Below are positions 1 through 8,370 of a DNA stretch of 64,000 bases, piece after piece. A program made the translations under genes and the position numbers. The stretch is from Candidatus Pelagibacter communis (GTDB lineage: Bacteria; Pseudomonadota; Alphaproteobacteria; Pelagibacterales; Pelagibacteraceae). Under the pieces are notes generated by a model. It was not told where the DNA came from. It did not search any database and saw only the letters and a program-made list of their open reading frames with translations. Location of the stretch: the NCBI RefSeq assembly GCF_001180185.1, contig NZ_CVSS01000051.1:62001-126000 (forward strand). Reading direction: 5' to 3'. The number at the start of each line of letters is the position of its first letter. Within the stretch, counting starts at the first letter, position 1.

Positions 1-162
1 ATAGATGAAAAATTTAAAGATATTATAATTTCAAAAATACCCTCTGCTAGACTAGGTGAACCAGAGGATATTGCAAATGCAGTTCTTTTTTTGGCCTCTA
101 ATCAGTCAGATTATATTAATGGCGAAACATTACATGTTAATGGAGGCATGTATATGGCTTGA
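1..162 (+). CDS. fabG: 3-oxoacyl-ACP reductase FabG, C-terminal end only
   Basis: The window opens inside an open frame that ends with TGA at 160-162. The 53 visible residues contain RLGEPEDIANAVLFLAS and the ending NGETLHVNGGMYMA. This is the typical C-terminus of short-chain dehydrogenases of the FabG type, where the GG-M segment lies after the last helix. FabG reduces 3-oxoacyl-ACP with NADPH in fatty acid elongation. The catalytic Ser-Tyr-Lys part lies outside the window. The acyl carrier protein gene follows 50 bases downstream on the same strand, which favours FabG over other short-chain dehydrogenases. Confidence 0.88.
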   Translation: MDEKFKDIIISKIPSARLGEPEDIANAVLFLASNQSDYINGETLHVNGGMYMA

Positions 163-212
163 CAATCTAAGTAATTAAACTAATAACGATTTTAAAACAA
201 TAAAGGATCAAT

Positions 213-452
213 ATGTCAGAAGATGTTTCAAGCAAAGTTAAAAAAATAGTTGCAGACCATTTAGGAATTGATGAAGCAAAAGTCACAGAGGAATCAAGTT
301 TTATAGATGATTTAGGTGCAGACAGTCTAGACACTGTAGAATTAGTAATGGCTTTTGAGGAGGAATTCGGTTCAGAAATTTCTGATAGTGAAGCAGAAAA
401 AATTTTAACAGTAGGTGATGCTGTAAAATTTATTGAAAGTAAAGCCAATTAA
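213..452 (+). CDS. acpP: Acyl carrier protein
   Basis: A 79-residue acidic protein that carries the growing acyl chain in type II fatty acid synthesis. The phosphopantetheine attachment motif DSLD is present with Ser38, inside the conserved run [20 protein letters not shown]. Length and charge match AcpP. The start ATG follows the A/G-rich sequence AAAGGATCAAT, which serves as a ribosome binding site. fabG lies just upstream. The next gene is gmk, only 11 bases away. In many alphaproteobacteria fabF and mltG lie between acpP and gmk; here they are absent from that position. Confidence 0.97.
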   Translation: MSEDVSSKVKKIVADHLGIDEAKVTEESSFIDDLGADSLDTVELVMAFEEEFGSEISDSEAEKILTVGDAVKFIESKAN

Positions 453-463
453 AAGATTTCTCA

Positions 464-1097
464 ATGCCCAATCAAAATGATGGGGTAATGGTTATTTTAT
501 CATCTCCTTCCGGAGCTGGTAAAACAACTTTAGTAAAACTCCTATCAAAACAGAATAATTTTGAGATCTCAATTTCTCATACCACTAGAAAACCCAGACC
601 AGACGAAATTGAAAACAAAGATTATTATTTTGTTAATGATGATAAGTTTAAGAAACTTATTAATGAAAAAAGAATTTTTGGAATATGCAAAAGTTTTTAA
701 AAATTTTTATGGAACAACAAAAACACCAGTTATAGAAAATTTAAGTAAAGGTAAAAATGTTTTGTTTGATATTGATTGGCAAGGAGCTAATCAAATTAGA
801 AATCAGAAACTTAATTATAAATTAATAACATTTTTTATACTTCCACCTAGTAAAGAAATCCTATTCGAGAGATTATCTAACAGAGACATGAAAGACAAAT
901 TAATAGTAGAGGAAAGAATGAATCAATTTGAAAAAGATGTCTTGCATTGGGTCGATTACGATTATGTTGTAGTAAATGATAATTTAGAAAAATGCCATGC
1001 CAAAATTTTAAGTCTTATAGAGGCAGAAATTAATAAAGGAATAAAAAATTATGATATTGAATATATCAAAAATCACATAAAAAAACTAACCTCTTAA
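464..1097 (+). CDS. gmk: Guanylate kinase, interrupted by a +1 frameshift in a poly-A run
   Basis: Guanylate kinase phosphorylates GMP to GDP using ATP. The frame starting at 464 encodes the P-loop SPSGAGKT (about residues 14-21) and the GMP-binding stretch [11 protein letters not shown], then runs into TAA at 698-700. The rest, from EFLEYAKVF through FYGTTK and [11 protein letters not shown] to the stop at 1095-1097, is in the next frame. The switch falls at six A residues, 666-671; five As would restore [13 protein letters not shown]. The joined product would be about 210 residues, the normal length for Gmk. Because gmk is usually essential, a sequencing error or slippage rescue is more likely than a true null. 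The 3' end overlaps the end of rsmA by 12 bases. Confidence 0.85.
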
Positions 1098-1875
1098 ATT
1101 TTCATATTCTGAAGTAAGATTATAATAGGTGTCAAAATCTAAGTTTTGTGGTCTTAAATTTAGGTTGATATTAAGTTTTTTTGCCGTCTCTAAATTTTTG
1201 TTAAACAATTGATTATAAGTATTTTTAATCATTTTTCTTCTATGCATAAAAAAATTTCTAGTAATTTTTTCAAGATTTTTGGAATTTTTTTATTTTTATA
1301 AAGTTTTTTTTGGTTCAAAAAAGTAAAAGACTGCTATCAATTTTAGGTTTAGGAAAAAAACTTGAGGGTTTTATGTCACATATTTTTTTAACCTTTAATT
1401 TCCAATTAGATATTATTGATAAACGTCCATAATTTTTTGTGTTAAAATCAGAAATAATTCTATCAGCAACTTCTTTTTGAAACATTAGAATAAGATTATC
1501 AAACCAAAATTTATTACTATCTAAATTTAAAATCCATTTACATAAAATTTCAGTTGAAATGTTATATGGTAAGTTTCCATAAACAGTAAGTATTTTTTTA
1601 CTAAGTAAATTTTCATTTAAATTTAAAATATCTTGATTTATGACTTCAATTGAGTCTTTAAATTTTTCTCTTAACATGGAAGCTAATTGATTATCTTTTT
1701 CAATTACTAATAATTTGTTTGGATTTTCCTTAAGCAATGCTGATGTTAAATTTCCTGTTCCTGGACCGATCTCTAAAAGGTTTCTATCTTTTATCTCAAT
1801 GATATTAATAATTTTATTAATTATATTTGGATCAATTAAAAAATTTTGACCTAGACTTTTTTTTGCTTTTATCAC
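1086..1875 (-). pseudogene. rsmA: 16S rRNA dimethyladenosine transferase RsmA/KsgA, reading frame broken near the C-terminus
   Basis: RsmA dimethylates two adjacent adenines in the 3' hairpin of 16S rRNA using SAM. The first 186 residues show SLGQNFL, the SAM site LEIGPGTGNLT and the catalytic NLPYNIST, then stop at TGA (1315-1317) right after PKIDSSLLLF. Homology continues past the stop. The same frame gives KNFIKIK, and the next frame gives NSKNLEKITRNFFMHRRKM and runs to TAG at 1086-1088. The full span fits about 263 residues, the usual length. The shift maps to a run of seven T (plus strand 1285-1291). The early stop is either a substitution or a +T/-A pair (runs 1317-1322 and 1304-1311). 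The start is GTG, in a GTGA overlap with pdxA. Confidence 0.85.
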
Positions 1876-2840
1876 TTTTTATCTAAAAATTCTAAAGCTT
1901 TAATAAGACTAAGAGGATTTGATTTATTTTTTCCAATCATCTTAATATTAGGACCATGATCAGGAGAAACTCTCAAAAAGGGTAAGCCCATAGTTATATT
2001 AAAAGCATCATACTCAAATAAAGTTTTGATTGGTGTTAGCACTTGATCATGATACATGCCCAAAATAATATCAAATTTTTTTCTGTTTGATTTTAAAAAT
2101 ATAGTATCAGCTGAAAACGGTCCTTTAACATTGAAGTTCTTTTTAGATGCTCTTTTGATAGCAGATAATACAATTTCATTATCTTCGTTAAATTTTAGTA
2201 TACTCTCACAGTGAGGATTTAGGCCTGTAACACCTATTTTTGGTTTGAATTTTAAATTTTTTTTATAAAAGTTATCTATAATAGTTATTTTTTCTAGAAT
2301 TAATTTTTTAGTAATTCTATGACTTACCAATTTAATGGGTAAATGAGTTGTAATAGGGCAAACTGATAATTTTTTATTGTAAATAAGCATCCCAGTTTTT
2401 TTCTTATTGAAATAATCTGAGATATACTCTGTTACACCTAAATATTTTTTGTTGAAAAATAAACTTTTATTGATGGGACCATTTAAAAATTTGTAGCTAA
2501 ACTTATTTTTTAAAAGCTTAAAGGCTGTATTAAAAGAGGTTTTTACATATTTTCTTTTAGATTCCTCTAATTTTTTTTTATTAGAAAAATTTCTAAAGTT
2601 AATATTTATTAAATTTATTTCTTTATTACTAATCTTGTAATCTTTTATTTTTTCAAAATTTAAGATTCTCAATTTTTTCTTGAATTTAAATCTTTTTGCC
2701 TCTTTCTTAAAAACACCAATGTTACAAATCAAAATAATAGGGCTTCTAAATTTATTTTTCTTTATAGATTTAAAAAAAATTTCAAAGAAGACACTATTTG
2801 GGTCTCCTGGAACAATTAATACTGGATTATTATTTTTCAT
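1872..2840 (-). CDS. pdxA: 4-hydroxythreonine-4-phosphate dehydrogenase PdxA
   Basis: PdxA oxidises 4-phosphooxy-L-threonine in the DXP-dependent route to pyridoxal phosphate. Recognisable family motifs run through the 322-residue protein: VPGDPNSV at the N-terminus, GLNPHCES, GPFSADTIF, the metal-site segment GMYHDQVLTP, and the C-terminal FLRVSPDHG. The ATG at 2840 is preferred over an in-frame TTG three bases upstream. The gene overlaps surA by 11 bases at its start and rsmA by 4 bases at its end, consistent with one minus-strand operon running from lptF to rsmA. Confidence 0.93.
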   Translation of the reverse strand: MKNNNPVLIVPGDPNSVFFEIFFKSIKKNKFRSPIILICNIGVFKKEAKRFKFKKKLRILNFEKIKDYKISNKEINLININFRNFSNKKKLEESKRKYVKTSFNTAFKLLKNKFSYKFLNGPINKSLFFNKKYLGVTEYISDYFNKKKTGMLIYNKKLSVCPITTHLPIKLVSHRITKKLILEKITIIDNFYKKNLKFKPKIGVTGLNPHCESILKFNEDNEIVLSAIKRASKKNFNVKGPFSADTIFLKSNRKKFDIILGMYHDQVLTPIKTLFEYDAFNITMGLPFLRVSPDHGPNIKMIGKNKSNPLSLIKALEFLDKK

Positions 2841-3765
2841 CAATTTTGTAGTTCATTTTTATCTTATCAAAGTAAATTCGAGAAAATTGATTAAGTTGAT
2901 TATTTGTCTCATTTTTAATTAATTCCGCGAGTAATCGCTTTTTATCTATCTTAGTCTCATTAATTCTAATTTGGTCTATTTTCAGAATTAAAAAATTATT
3001 ACCTAGTGTAATCACATCGGAATATTCATTTTCTTTTAGATTTTCAAGCTTAGAAGATATTAATTTTGATAAGCTATCTTGTTTTATCCAACCTAATTTA
3101 CCTCCAAGTTTTGAGCTATCTGATATACTATAAATGCTAGCAGTATTATTAAAGCCAATTTCATTTATACTTTCTTTAATTTGCTTAATCAAATTTTCTA
3201 ATGGCTCATTTTTTTTTTTTGTAAAAATTATTTCAGATAATAAAAATTCTTTTTGCTTTTCACTTTTTTTATTATTAACTTTACTAATTAATTCTGTCTT
3301 ATTTATTTTAAGTTGATTATTATACCGGGCATAGATAAATTCGTTCCAGAATAACTCAATCTTAATTTTTTTTTTTATTTGTTCTATTGAATAATTATTA
3401 TTTTTTTTAAGTTCACTATTAAATTGATCCTCATTTTCAAAGCCTAAACTTTTATACAAATTTTCTAATTGTTTTTGTGTGTAAGGATTGTTGCTATTAA
3501 CATCAATAACTTTTTTAAGTTCTTTAGTTTTTATAATTTCAGTTACAAGAGATTTTTTTGCAAGTTCTAAAATTTTTTCATCATCTAATTTTGAAATATT
3601 AGGATTTAATATTTTGAGGTATTTACTCTCTTTTAATAAGTCGAAATTTGTTATTATTTCGTTATTTATTTTAGCTACGATAAATATTTGAGCATTTGAT
3701 ATGTAAGTAAAAAAAAATAAAATAAATATCTGAAATATTAAAATTTTAATTTTTTTTTTTATCAT
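2830..3765 (-). CDS. surA: Periplasmic chaperone / peptidyl-prolyl isomerase SurA-like
   Basis: A 311-residue exported protein. An N-terminal hydrophobic stretch ending near ISNAQ looks like a cleavable signal peptide. A SurA N-terminal segment follows (VAKINNEIITNFDLL), then one parvulin-type PPIC domain around residues 170-270 (SEIIFTKK, and GGKLGWIKQDSLS). SurA escorts outer-membrane beta-barrel proteins across the periplasm. Its place directly downstream of lptD, with an ATGA overlap, fits because LptD is a classic SurA client. Only one isomerase domain is visible, against two in E. coli SurA, which is common in alphaproteobacteria. Confidence 0.88.
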   Translation of the reverse strand: MIKKKIKILIFQIFILFFFTYISNAQIFIVAKINNEIITNFDLLKESKYLKILNPNISKLDDEKILELAKKSLVTEIIKTKELKKVIDVNSNNPYTQKQLENLYKSLGFENEDQFNSELKKNNNYSIEQIKKKIKIELFWNEFIYARYNNQLKINKTELISKVNNKKSEKQKEFLLSEIIFTKKKNEPLENLIKQIKESINEIGFNNTASIYSISDSSKLGGKLGWIKQDSLSKLISSKLENLKENEYSDVITLGNNFLILKIDQIRINETKIDKKRLLAELIKNETNNQLNQFSRIYFDKIKMNYKIDEK

Positions 3766-6146
3766 TTTAAATTTGGACTATTAGTTTCACCAAATGGAAT
3801 TATCGTTAATCTTAGAAATATACTTTCATCAGGCTTAATGTCCCTATCACTATAATAATCTTTATTATATTCAATAGAAGCTGATAAGCAGTCATTATTA
3901 TATTGATACATTAAGTTATAATATTCTGTTATGTCTTCAGTTTTATTTTCTCTTGTAGAAAATGATAGACTATTTGATGAATCGATAGTGTATTTTAATG
4001 TATTAGTAAGATAAGAATTTTTATTTAAATCGTTGTTATCATTTAGATAATCAAAAGTAGTTATAAGTTTATTGTTACCAATTTCTAAAGATAAATTTTC
4101 GTAGTTGATGTCTGCAAAATTATTTTTAATTGATGTTGTGTATTTTGTGTTCAAAAATTCATTAGGATTAAAAATGATTTCACTAAAAATATTTGATGTT
4201 TTTTGACCTATTTGATTATTTAAGGGAAGATCATCGTTTTCATCTAATCTAAAATTATTTGCTAATTTAAGATTGATTATTTCCCTAGATACATTTTTAT
4301 CAAATATCGAATACTCTCCGCCATATGCAAAAGATAAACCACCCTCAATTGTGTCATCATCAGCAATCCTATTCATAGAATATACGTTATTAATATCAAT
4401 TCTCACGTCTTTATTTCTTTCATCTTTAGTGTGTGAGGGTGCTAAATTAAAAGTAAGTTTTGGTTTTAAAATTTTTTGGTGACTTTGGTTTTCTTTTATC
4501 AATGGAAATGAAGAATTATATTGAAACATTCCAGAAAGATAAATGTTTTGGTCTTCTTTATATTTAGAGGAGTTTTTACTGTCAGTAATTGAATTTCTTA
4601 TAAGTAACTTATAGTCATTGTAAAAACCTGTTTTAGAAATTATTGGAAACGAGTTAAATACCAAATCATTAATATTCTTTTTTTCTAAAACATTCGTATT
4701 ATAATTTCTGATGAGACCCTGTGATTTGAAAGAAAAATCTCCATTTAAATTTGTGTTATTATTAAATTTTTTATAAAGACTTACTTTTGGCAGAATAAAT
4801 TCATATCTATCATTTGTATTTTTATTAAGATTTTCATAAACTGTAGTTTCAAAATTGATTGATAGATTATTTGAATATAAGTCTAAACCTAAAGAGTTTT
4901 CTAAAATATCTTTATCTGGAATAATTTCGGACCTTAGTTTATTTGATTTAAGATAGGTGTCATTTGAAGTTTTTTGCATTTTAAAATTAAATTTTCCGTT
5001 ATCAAAATTTTCAAGATTTAAGTCTTTCACATAATTATAAAAAACATGGTTTTTTGAGTCTTTATCTTTTTCAGCAAAAATACTAAAATCTAAATTGTGT
5101 TTTGTATTTAAGTTAACTTCTCTGTATTCAGTTTGAAGTAAAAATTTGTCATCCATATAAATTCTAGGAGAAAAAGTAGCATCTCTATTTTCTGCAATCG
5201 CTAAAAAGTAAGGAACGTTGAGATAATTTGTTGAGGAGGATGAATTTTTAATTGTGGGGATTAAAAATCCAGATCTTCTTTTTACCGTTGGATCTGGATG
5301 AAAAAATTTTGGGAAATACATTACCGGTTTATCATAAAGACGTAATATAGCATTATCATAAAATATAGTTTGTTTTTTTTTATCATGTTTAATATTTTCC
5401 GCTGACATTTGCCATGGTGGACAACCATCTCTTTTTTTACAAGTTGTAAAAACACCTTTTGTTATTTCTGTTATGTTGTTATCACTCCCAAAACTGTTTC
5501 CTTTTAATCTCGGCTCATTCTCTTTATTAAAAGATTTATTATTTAAACTGATATCAACATCTTTACCAAACATTTTATTAGAGCGAGTGTTTATAAAAGC
5601 AATTGAAGTTTTAACTTGATTGCCATCTTTATCAATAGATATTAAGTTTGTTACTTTTAATAAGTTTTTGTCTAATTCGTAAATTATACTGTCAACAATA
5701 TGTTGATTTTGAAGTTTATCATAAATTACAGTTTTTACATCTGATTTAATTTGATTTTTTTTTTTATCATAGAATATTTCATCAGTTTGAATTTTAAAAT
5801 TTCTATCATCAAAAAAAATGATTACATTTCCTTTTGTATATATTGTAGAATCTTTTGATTTAAAAACTCCTTCATCAAAATTCATTTCCAAATTTCTAGA
5901 TTTAATTATTGCTTTACTATTTCCGTAAGTTTTTAAAATTTTTAACTCTTTTGTAAATTCAAATTTATCTGCTTCTATTTCCATATCATCATCTGTGGAG
6001 ATAGCTTTTCCGTCATATGCTTTAATTAAGTTTCCATTTTCAAATATTTCTAAACTCTTAGTTTCAAACTTATATGTTTGGGCTAGAAGTGATGAATTAA
6101 AGAAAAATAATACTATAGAAATTATTAAACTATTTTTCATTGACAT
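3762..6146 (-). CDS. lptD: LPS-assembly protein LptD
   Basis: A 794-residue outer-membrane protein that inserts lipopolysaccharide into the outer leaflet together with LptE. It has a signal peptide (SLLAQ near residues 18-22), an N-terminal OstA/LptA-like beta-jellyroll (about 25-180) and a large C-terminal barrel. The diagnostic segment around residues 235-300 is present: CKKRDGCPPWQM, then YFPKFFHPDP and RRSGFLIP. Many alternating polar strands follow. An ATG six bases inside the chosen start is an alternative. The gene overlaps lptG (upstream) and surA (downstream), so the LPS export genes and their chaperone are co-transcribed. Confidence 0.94.
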   Translation of the reverse strand: MSMKNSLIISIVLFFFNSSLLAQTYKFETKSLEIFENGNLIKAYDGKAISTDDDMEIEADKFEFTKELKILKTYGNSKAIIKSRNLEMNFDEGVFKSKDSTIYTKGNVIIFFDDRNFKIQTDEIFYDKKKNQIKSDVKTVIYDKLQNQHIVDSIIYELDKNLLKVTNLISIDKDGNQVKTSIAFINTRSNKMFGKDVDISLNNKSFNKENEPRLKGNSFGSDNNITEITKGVFTTCKKRDGCPPWQMSAENIKHDKKKQTIFYDNAILRLYDKPVMYFPKFFHPDPTVKRRSGFLIPTIKNSSSSTNYLNVPYFLAIAENRDATFSPRIYMDDKFLLQTEYREVNLNTKHNLDFSIFAEKDKDSKNHVFYNYVKDLNLENFDNGKFNFKMQKTSNDTYLKSNKLRSEIIPDKDILENSLGLDLYSNNLSINFETTVYENLNKNTNDRYEFILPKVSLYKKFNNNTNLNGDFSFKSQGLIRNYNTNVLEKKNINDLVFNSFPIISKTGFYNDYKLLIRNSITDSKNSSKYKEDQNIYLSGMFQYNSSFPLIKENQSHQKILKPKLTFNLAPSHTKDERNKDVRIDINNVYSMNRIADDDTIEGGLSFAYGGEYSIFDKNVSREIINLKLANNFRLDENDDLPLNNQIGQKTSNIFSEIIFNPNEFLNTKYTTSIKNNFADINYENLSLEIGNNKLITTFDYLNDNNDLNKNSYLTNTLKYTIDSSNSLSFSTRENKTEDITEYYNLMYQYNNDCLSASIEYNKDYYSDRDIKPDESIFLRLTIIPFGETNSPNLK

Positions 6147-7209
6147 TTATTAACCCTATAATTGAAATTATTGAAACAATAAAAAGAGGAAAAAATATTG
6201 ATAAAATAATTGGTATCTTTCCTGTATTTCCTAGAGAGTTAAAGATAAAATTCATGTAATAAATCATAACAGACATAAATATCCCAATAACAATATGAAA
6301 TATGAGAGATTTGTCTCGTGTAAAATGGAACATTATTATAGCTGAAAGGATTGTTAATACCCCATAGAACAGTGGTGTAGTAAAGAGTTTGAGTAAATGT
6401 ATTGTAATCTCATCAGATGAGTATCCAAGATTTTCAAACTCTTTTTTTAAATCAAAAAGTCTTATCAAGTCTAATGTAGTAACATTTGAGAATAGATTAT
6501 TAATTTTATCTTCATCAAAATTTGTTTCAAGAACGATAAATTCATCACTTTTTTCATTAATATTTTCTTTTGTAATCGTCGGATTATATATTATCCAAAT
6601 TTTTTCTTTAATATCAATTTTGTTTGATTGAATAGTTCTTCTTAAATCAAAATTAGAATTAAATTCATTAATTATTACTTTTGATAAAAAGTTTTTATCT
6701 ACATAAGCAGATTTGATAATTAAAATACTGTCATTAATTTCATCTTTTATCCATAACCCACTCTCATTTACCATGGCCAAATATTTGTTATCATCTGATA
6801 AGCCGTTTTTAATATTGGAATATTGAAATTTTAGTTTTGACGCCACATTGTAATAAACCAAAACGTTAAATACACCTATGAATATCGACAAAAAAAATAA
6901 AATTCTTATGATTTTAAGATTATCCAATCCATTCTTTTTTAATAGATTTAATTCTTCTTTTTTAAATAACTCATAAATTAAAAATTGGACAGTTAATAAA
7001 AAAATGAATGGAAATATTTCAAATAAAGTAATTGGAGCATTAAGCAATGTTAAAAAAAAAGGATAAAGAATATTGTTTTCTAAATTTTTGAAAAAAGAAA
7101 TTTCCTCTAAAATTCCAAGAATCATACTTAATGAAAAAAAAATTATACTTATATTGATAAACTTAAATAAAAATTTTTTTATTAAATATTTTTGATATAT
7201 CCTAAACAT
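6130..7209 (-). CDS. lptG: LPS export ABC transporter permease LptG
   Basis: A 359-residue YjgP/YjgQ-family membrane protein with three hydrophobic helices near the N-terminus, a periplasmic beta-jellyroll region (about 130-255) and three C-terminal helices. With LptF and the ATPase LptB it extracts LPS from the inner membrane and passes it to LptC. Second position in the lptF-lptG pair and overlap with lptD argue for LptG. The start ATG overlaps the end of lptF by 8 bases. F and G are similar in fold, so the assignment rests mostly on gene order. Confidence 0.88.
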   Translation of the reverse strand: MFRIYQKYLIKKFLFKFINISIIFFSLSMILGILEEISFFKNLENNILYPFFLTLLNAPITLFEIFPFIFLLTVQFLIYELFKKEELNLLKKNGLDNLKIIRILFFLSIFIGVFNVLVYYNVASKLKFQYSNIKNGLSDDNKYLAMVNESGLWIKDEINDSILIIKSAYVDKNFLSKVIINEFNSNFDLRRTIQSNKIDIKEKIWIIYNPTITKENINEKSDEFIVLETNFDEDKINNLFSNVTTLDLIRLFDLKKEFENLGYSSDEITIHLLKLFTTPLFYGVLTILSAIIMFHFTRDKSLIFHIVIGIFMSVMIYYMNFIFNSLGNTGKIPIILSIFFPLFIVSIISIIGLINVNEK

Positions 7210-8311
7210 ATTTCACCATTTTATAAAAAAATGAGTAAGCAAAAATAAATATAACCCAAGGTATTAATAAGTATATTAAGAATGAGTAGCTTGATATTGC
7301 AGAATATCGTAATGATGCTTCAGAAATGATTAATAGAAAAAATGTTAAAACGAATATCAAATTTTTTACTTTATTATACTGAATGTCATTTTTTGAAAAT
7401 ATAATTAAAAAAGAGCAAAGAATTGTAATTACTGGAATATAAATTGGTTTATAAAATCTTTTAAGTAACTCTTGAATAATCTCTTTTTTTAAATTTTCAC
7501 CACATTTAAATGATTCATATATATTTTTACCAGCATCAAAATTAAAGATACAACTTAATAATTTAATTGAACTTATTTCTTGAACCTTAGGTACTATAAT
7601 TGTTGTAGTAGTATAGTCCTGAAGATTAAAATCTATTTGATTAAAGTCAAATATGTTAATTTTGGAATTTTCATTATTAATCATTCTACCATCTAAAAGC
7701 TTAAATATTTTTTGTTTTTCATTTTCAATTAAAATTCCACTTTTAGCATATATCATTTTTGAATTATTTTTTGTTGAGTCATCAAGAAAAATATCTGAAT
7801 AGGAGCCATCCTCATTTTTTTTATCAATGAATATTGTAAGCCCTTTCATCACATTGATAAATTTCCTTTCTTTTATGAGTGAAGTAAAAAAATCAATGTT
7901 GGATTCTTTAAGATAATTTCGAGCTTTAAATTGAGAATTGGGTGATATATATGAACCTAAAATTATTTGAAAAATCATCAAAGTAATTGAAAAAATTATT
8001 ACTTTATTAATGAAATTAATTTTACCAATCCCATTAATCCAAAAAATATTTAGCTCATTTTTAAGTTCATAACTTATAATTGTATAAAATATTGAGATAA
8101 AAAATATAAAAGGGAGTATTCGGTGTAGTATTTTAGGTAAGTTAAGAATAGTATAAAAAAAATATACTTTCAGGCCATGTCCATCTTCTGTAACAAAGTC
8201 AAAATAATTTACAGCTTGAAGAGTCCATACAATTATCCCCATTAATAGGAGAGAACTTATAAAAAACTTCGAAGTATCCCAAATGAACTTTCTAAATATT
8301 AATTTTTTCAT
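7202..8311 (-). CDS. lptF: LPS export ABC transporter permease LptF
   Basis: A 369-residue YjgP/YjgQ-family permease, partner of LptG. Hydrophobic segments lie near residues 12-32, 45-75 and 95-120, then a soluble periplasmic stretch with GLTIFIDKKNEDG and ILIENEKQKIFKLLDGRM, and C-terminal helices from about residue 285. It is the first gene of the minus-strand LPS block. Its upstream region (8312-8370) is shared with the divergent pepA gene and probably holds the operon promoter. Confidence 0.88.
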   Translation of the reverse strand: MKKLIFRKFIWDTSKFFISSLLLMGIIVWTLQAVNYFDFVTEDGHGLKVYFFYTILNLPKILHRILPFIFFISIFYTIISYELKNELNIFWINGIGKINFINKVIIFSITLMIFQIILGSYISPNSQFKARNYLKESNIDFFTSLIKERKFINVMKGLTIFIDKKNEDGSYSDIFLDDSTKNNSKMIYAKSGILIENEKQKIFKLLDGRMINNENSKINIFDFNQIDFNLQDYTTTTIIVPKVQEISSIKLLSCIFNFDAGKNIYESFKCGENLKKEIIQELLKRFYKPIYIPVITILCSFLIIFSKNDIQYNKVKNLIFVLTFFLLIISEASLRYSAISSYSFLIYLLIPWVIFIFAYSFFYKMVKYV

Positions 8312-8370
8312 TGAAAATCTAATTTAACTTAATATATACCAATCATCTAATAATCAAATTAAGTAAAATT

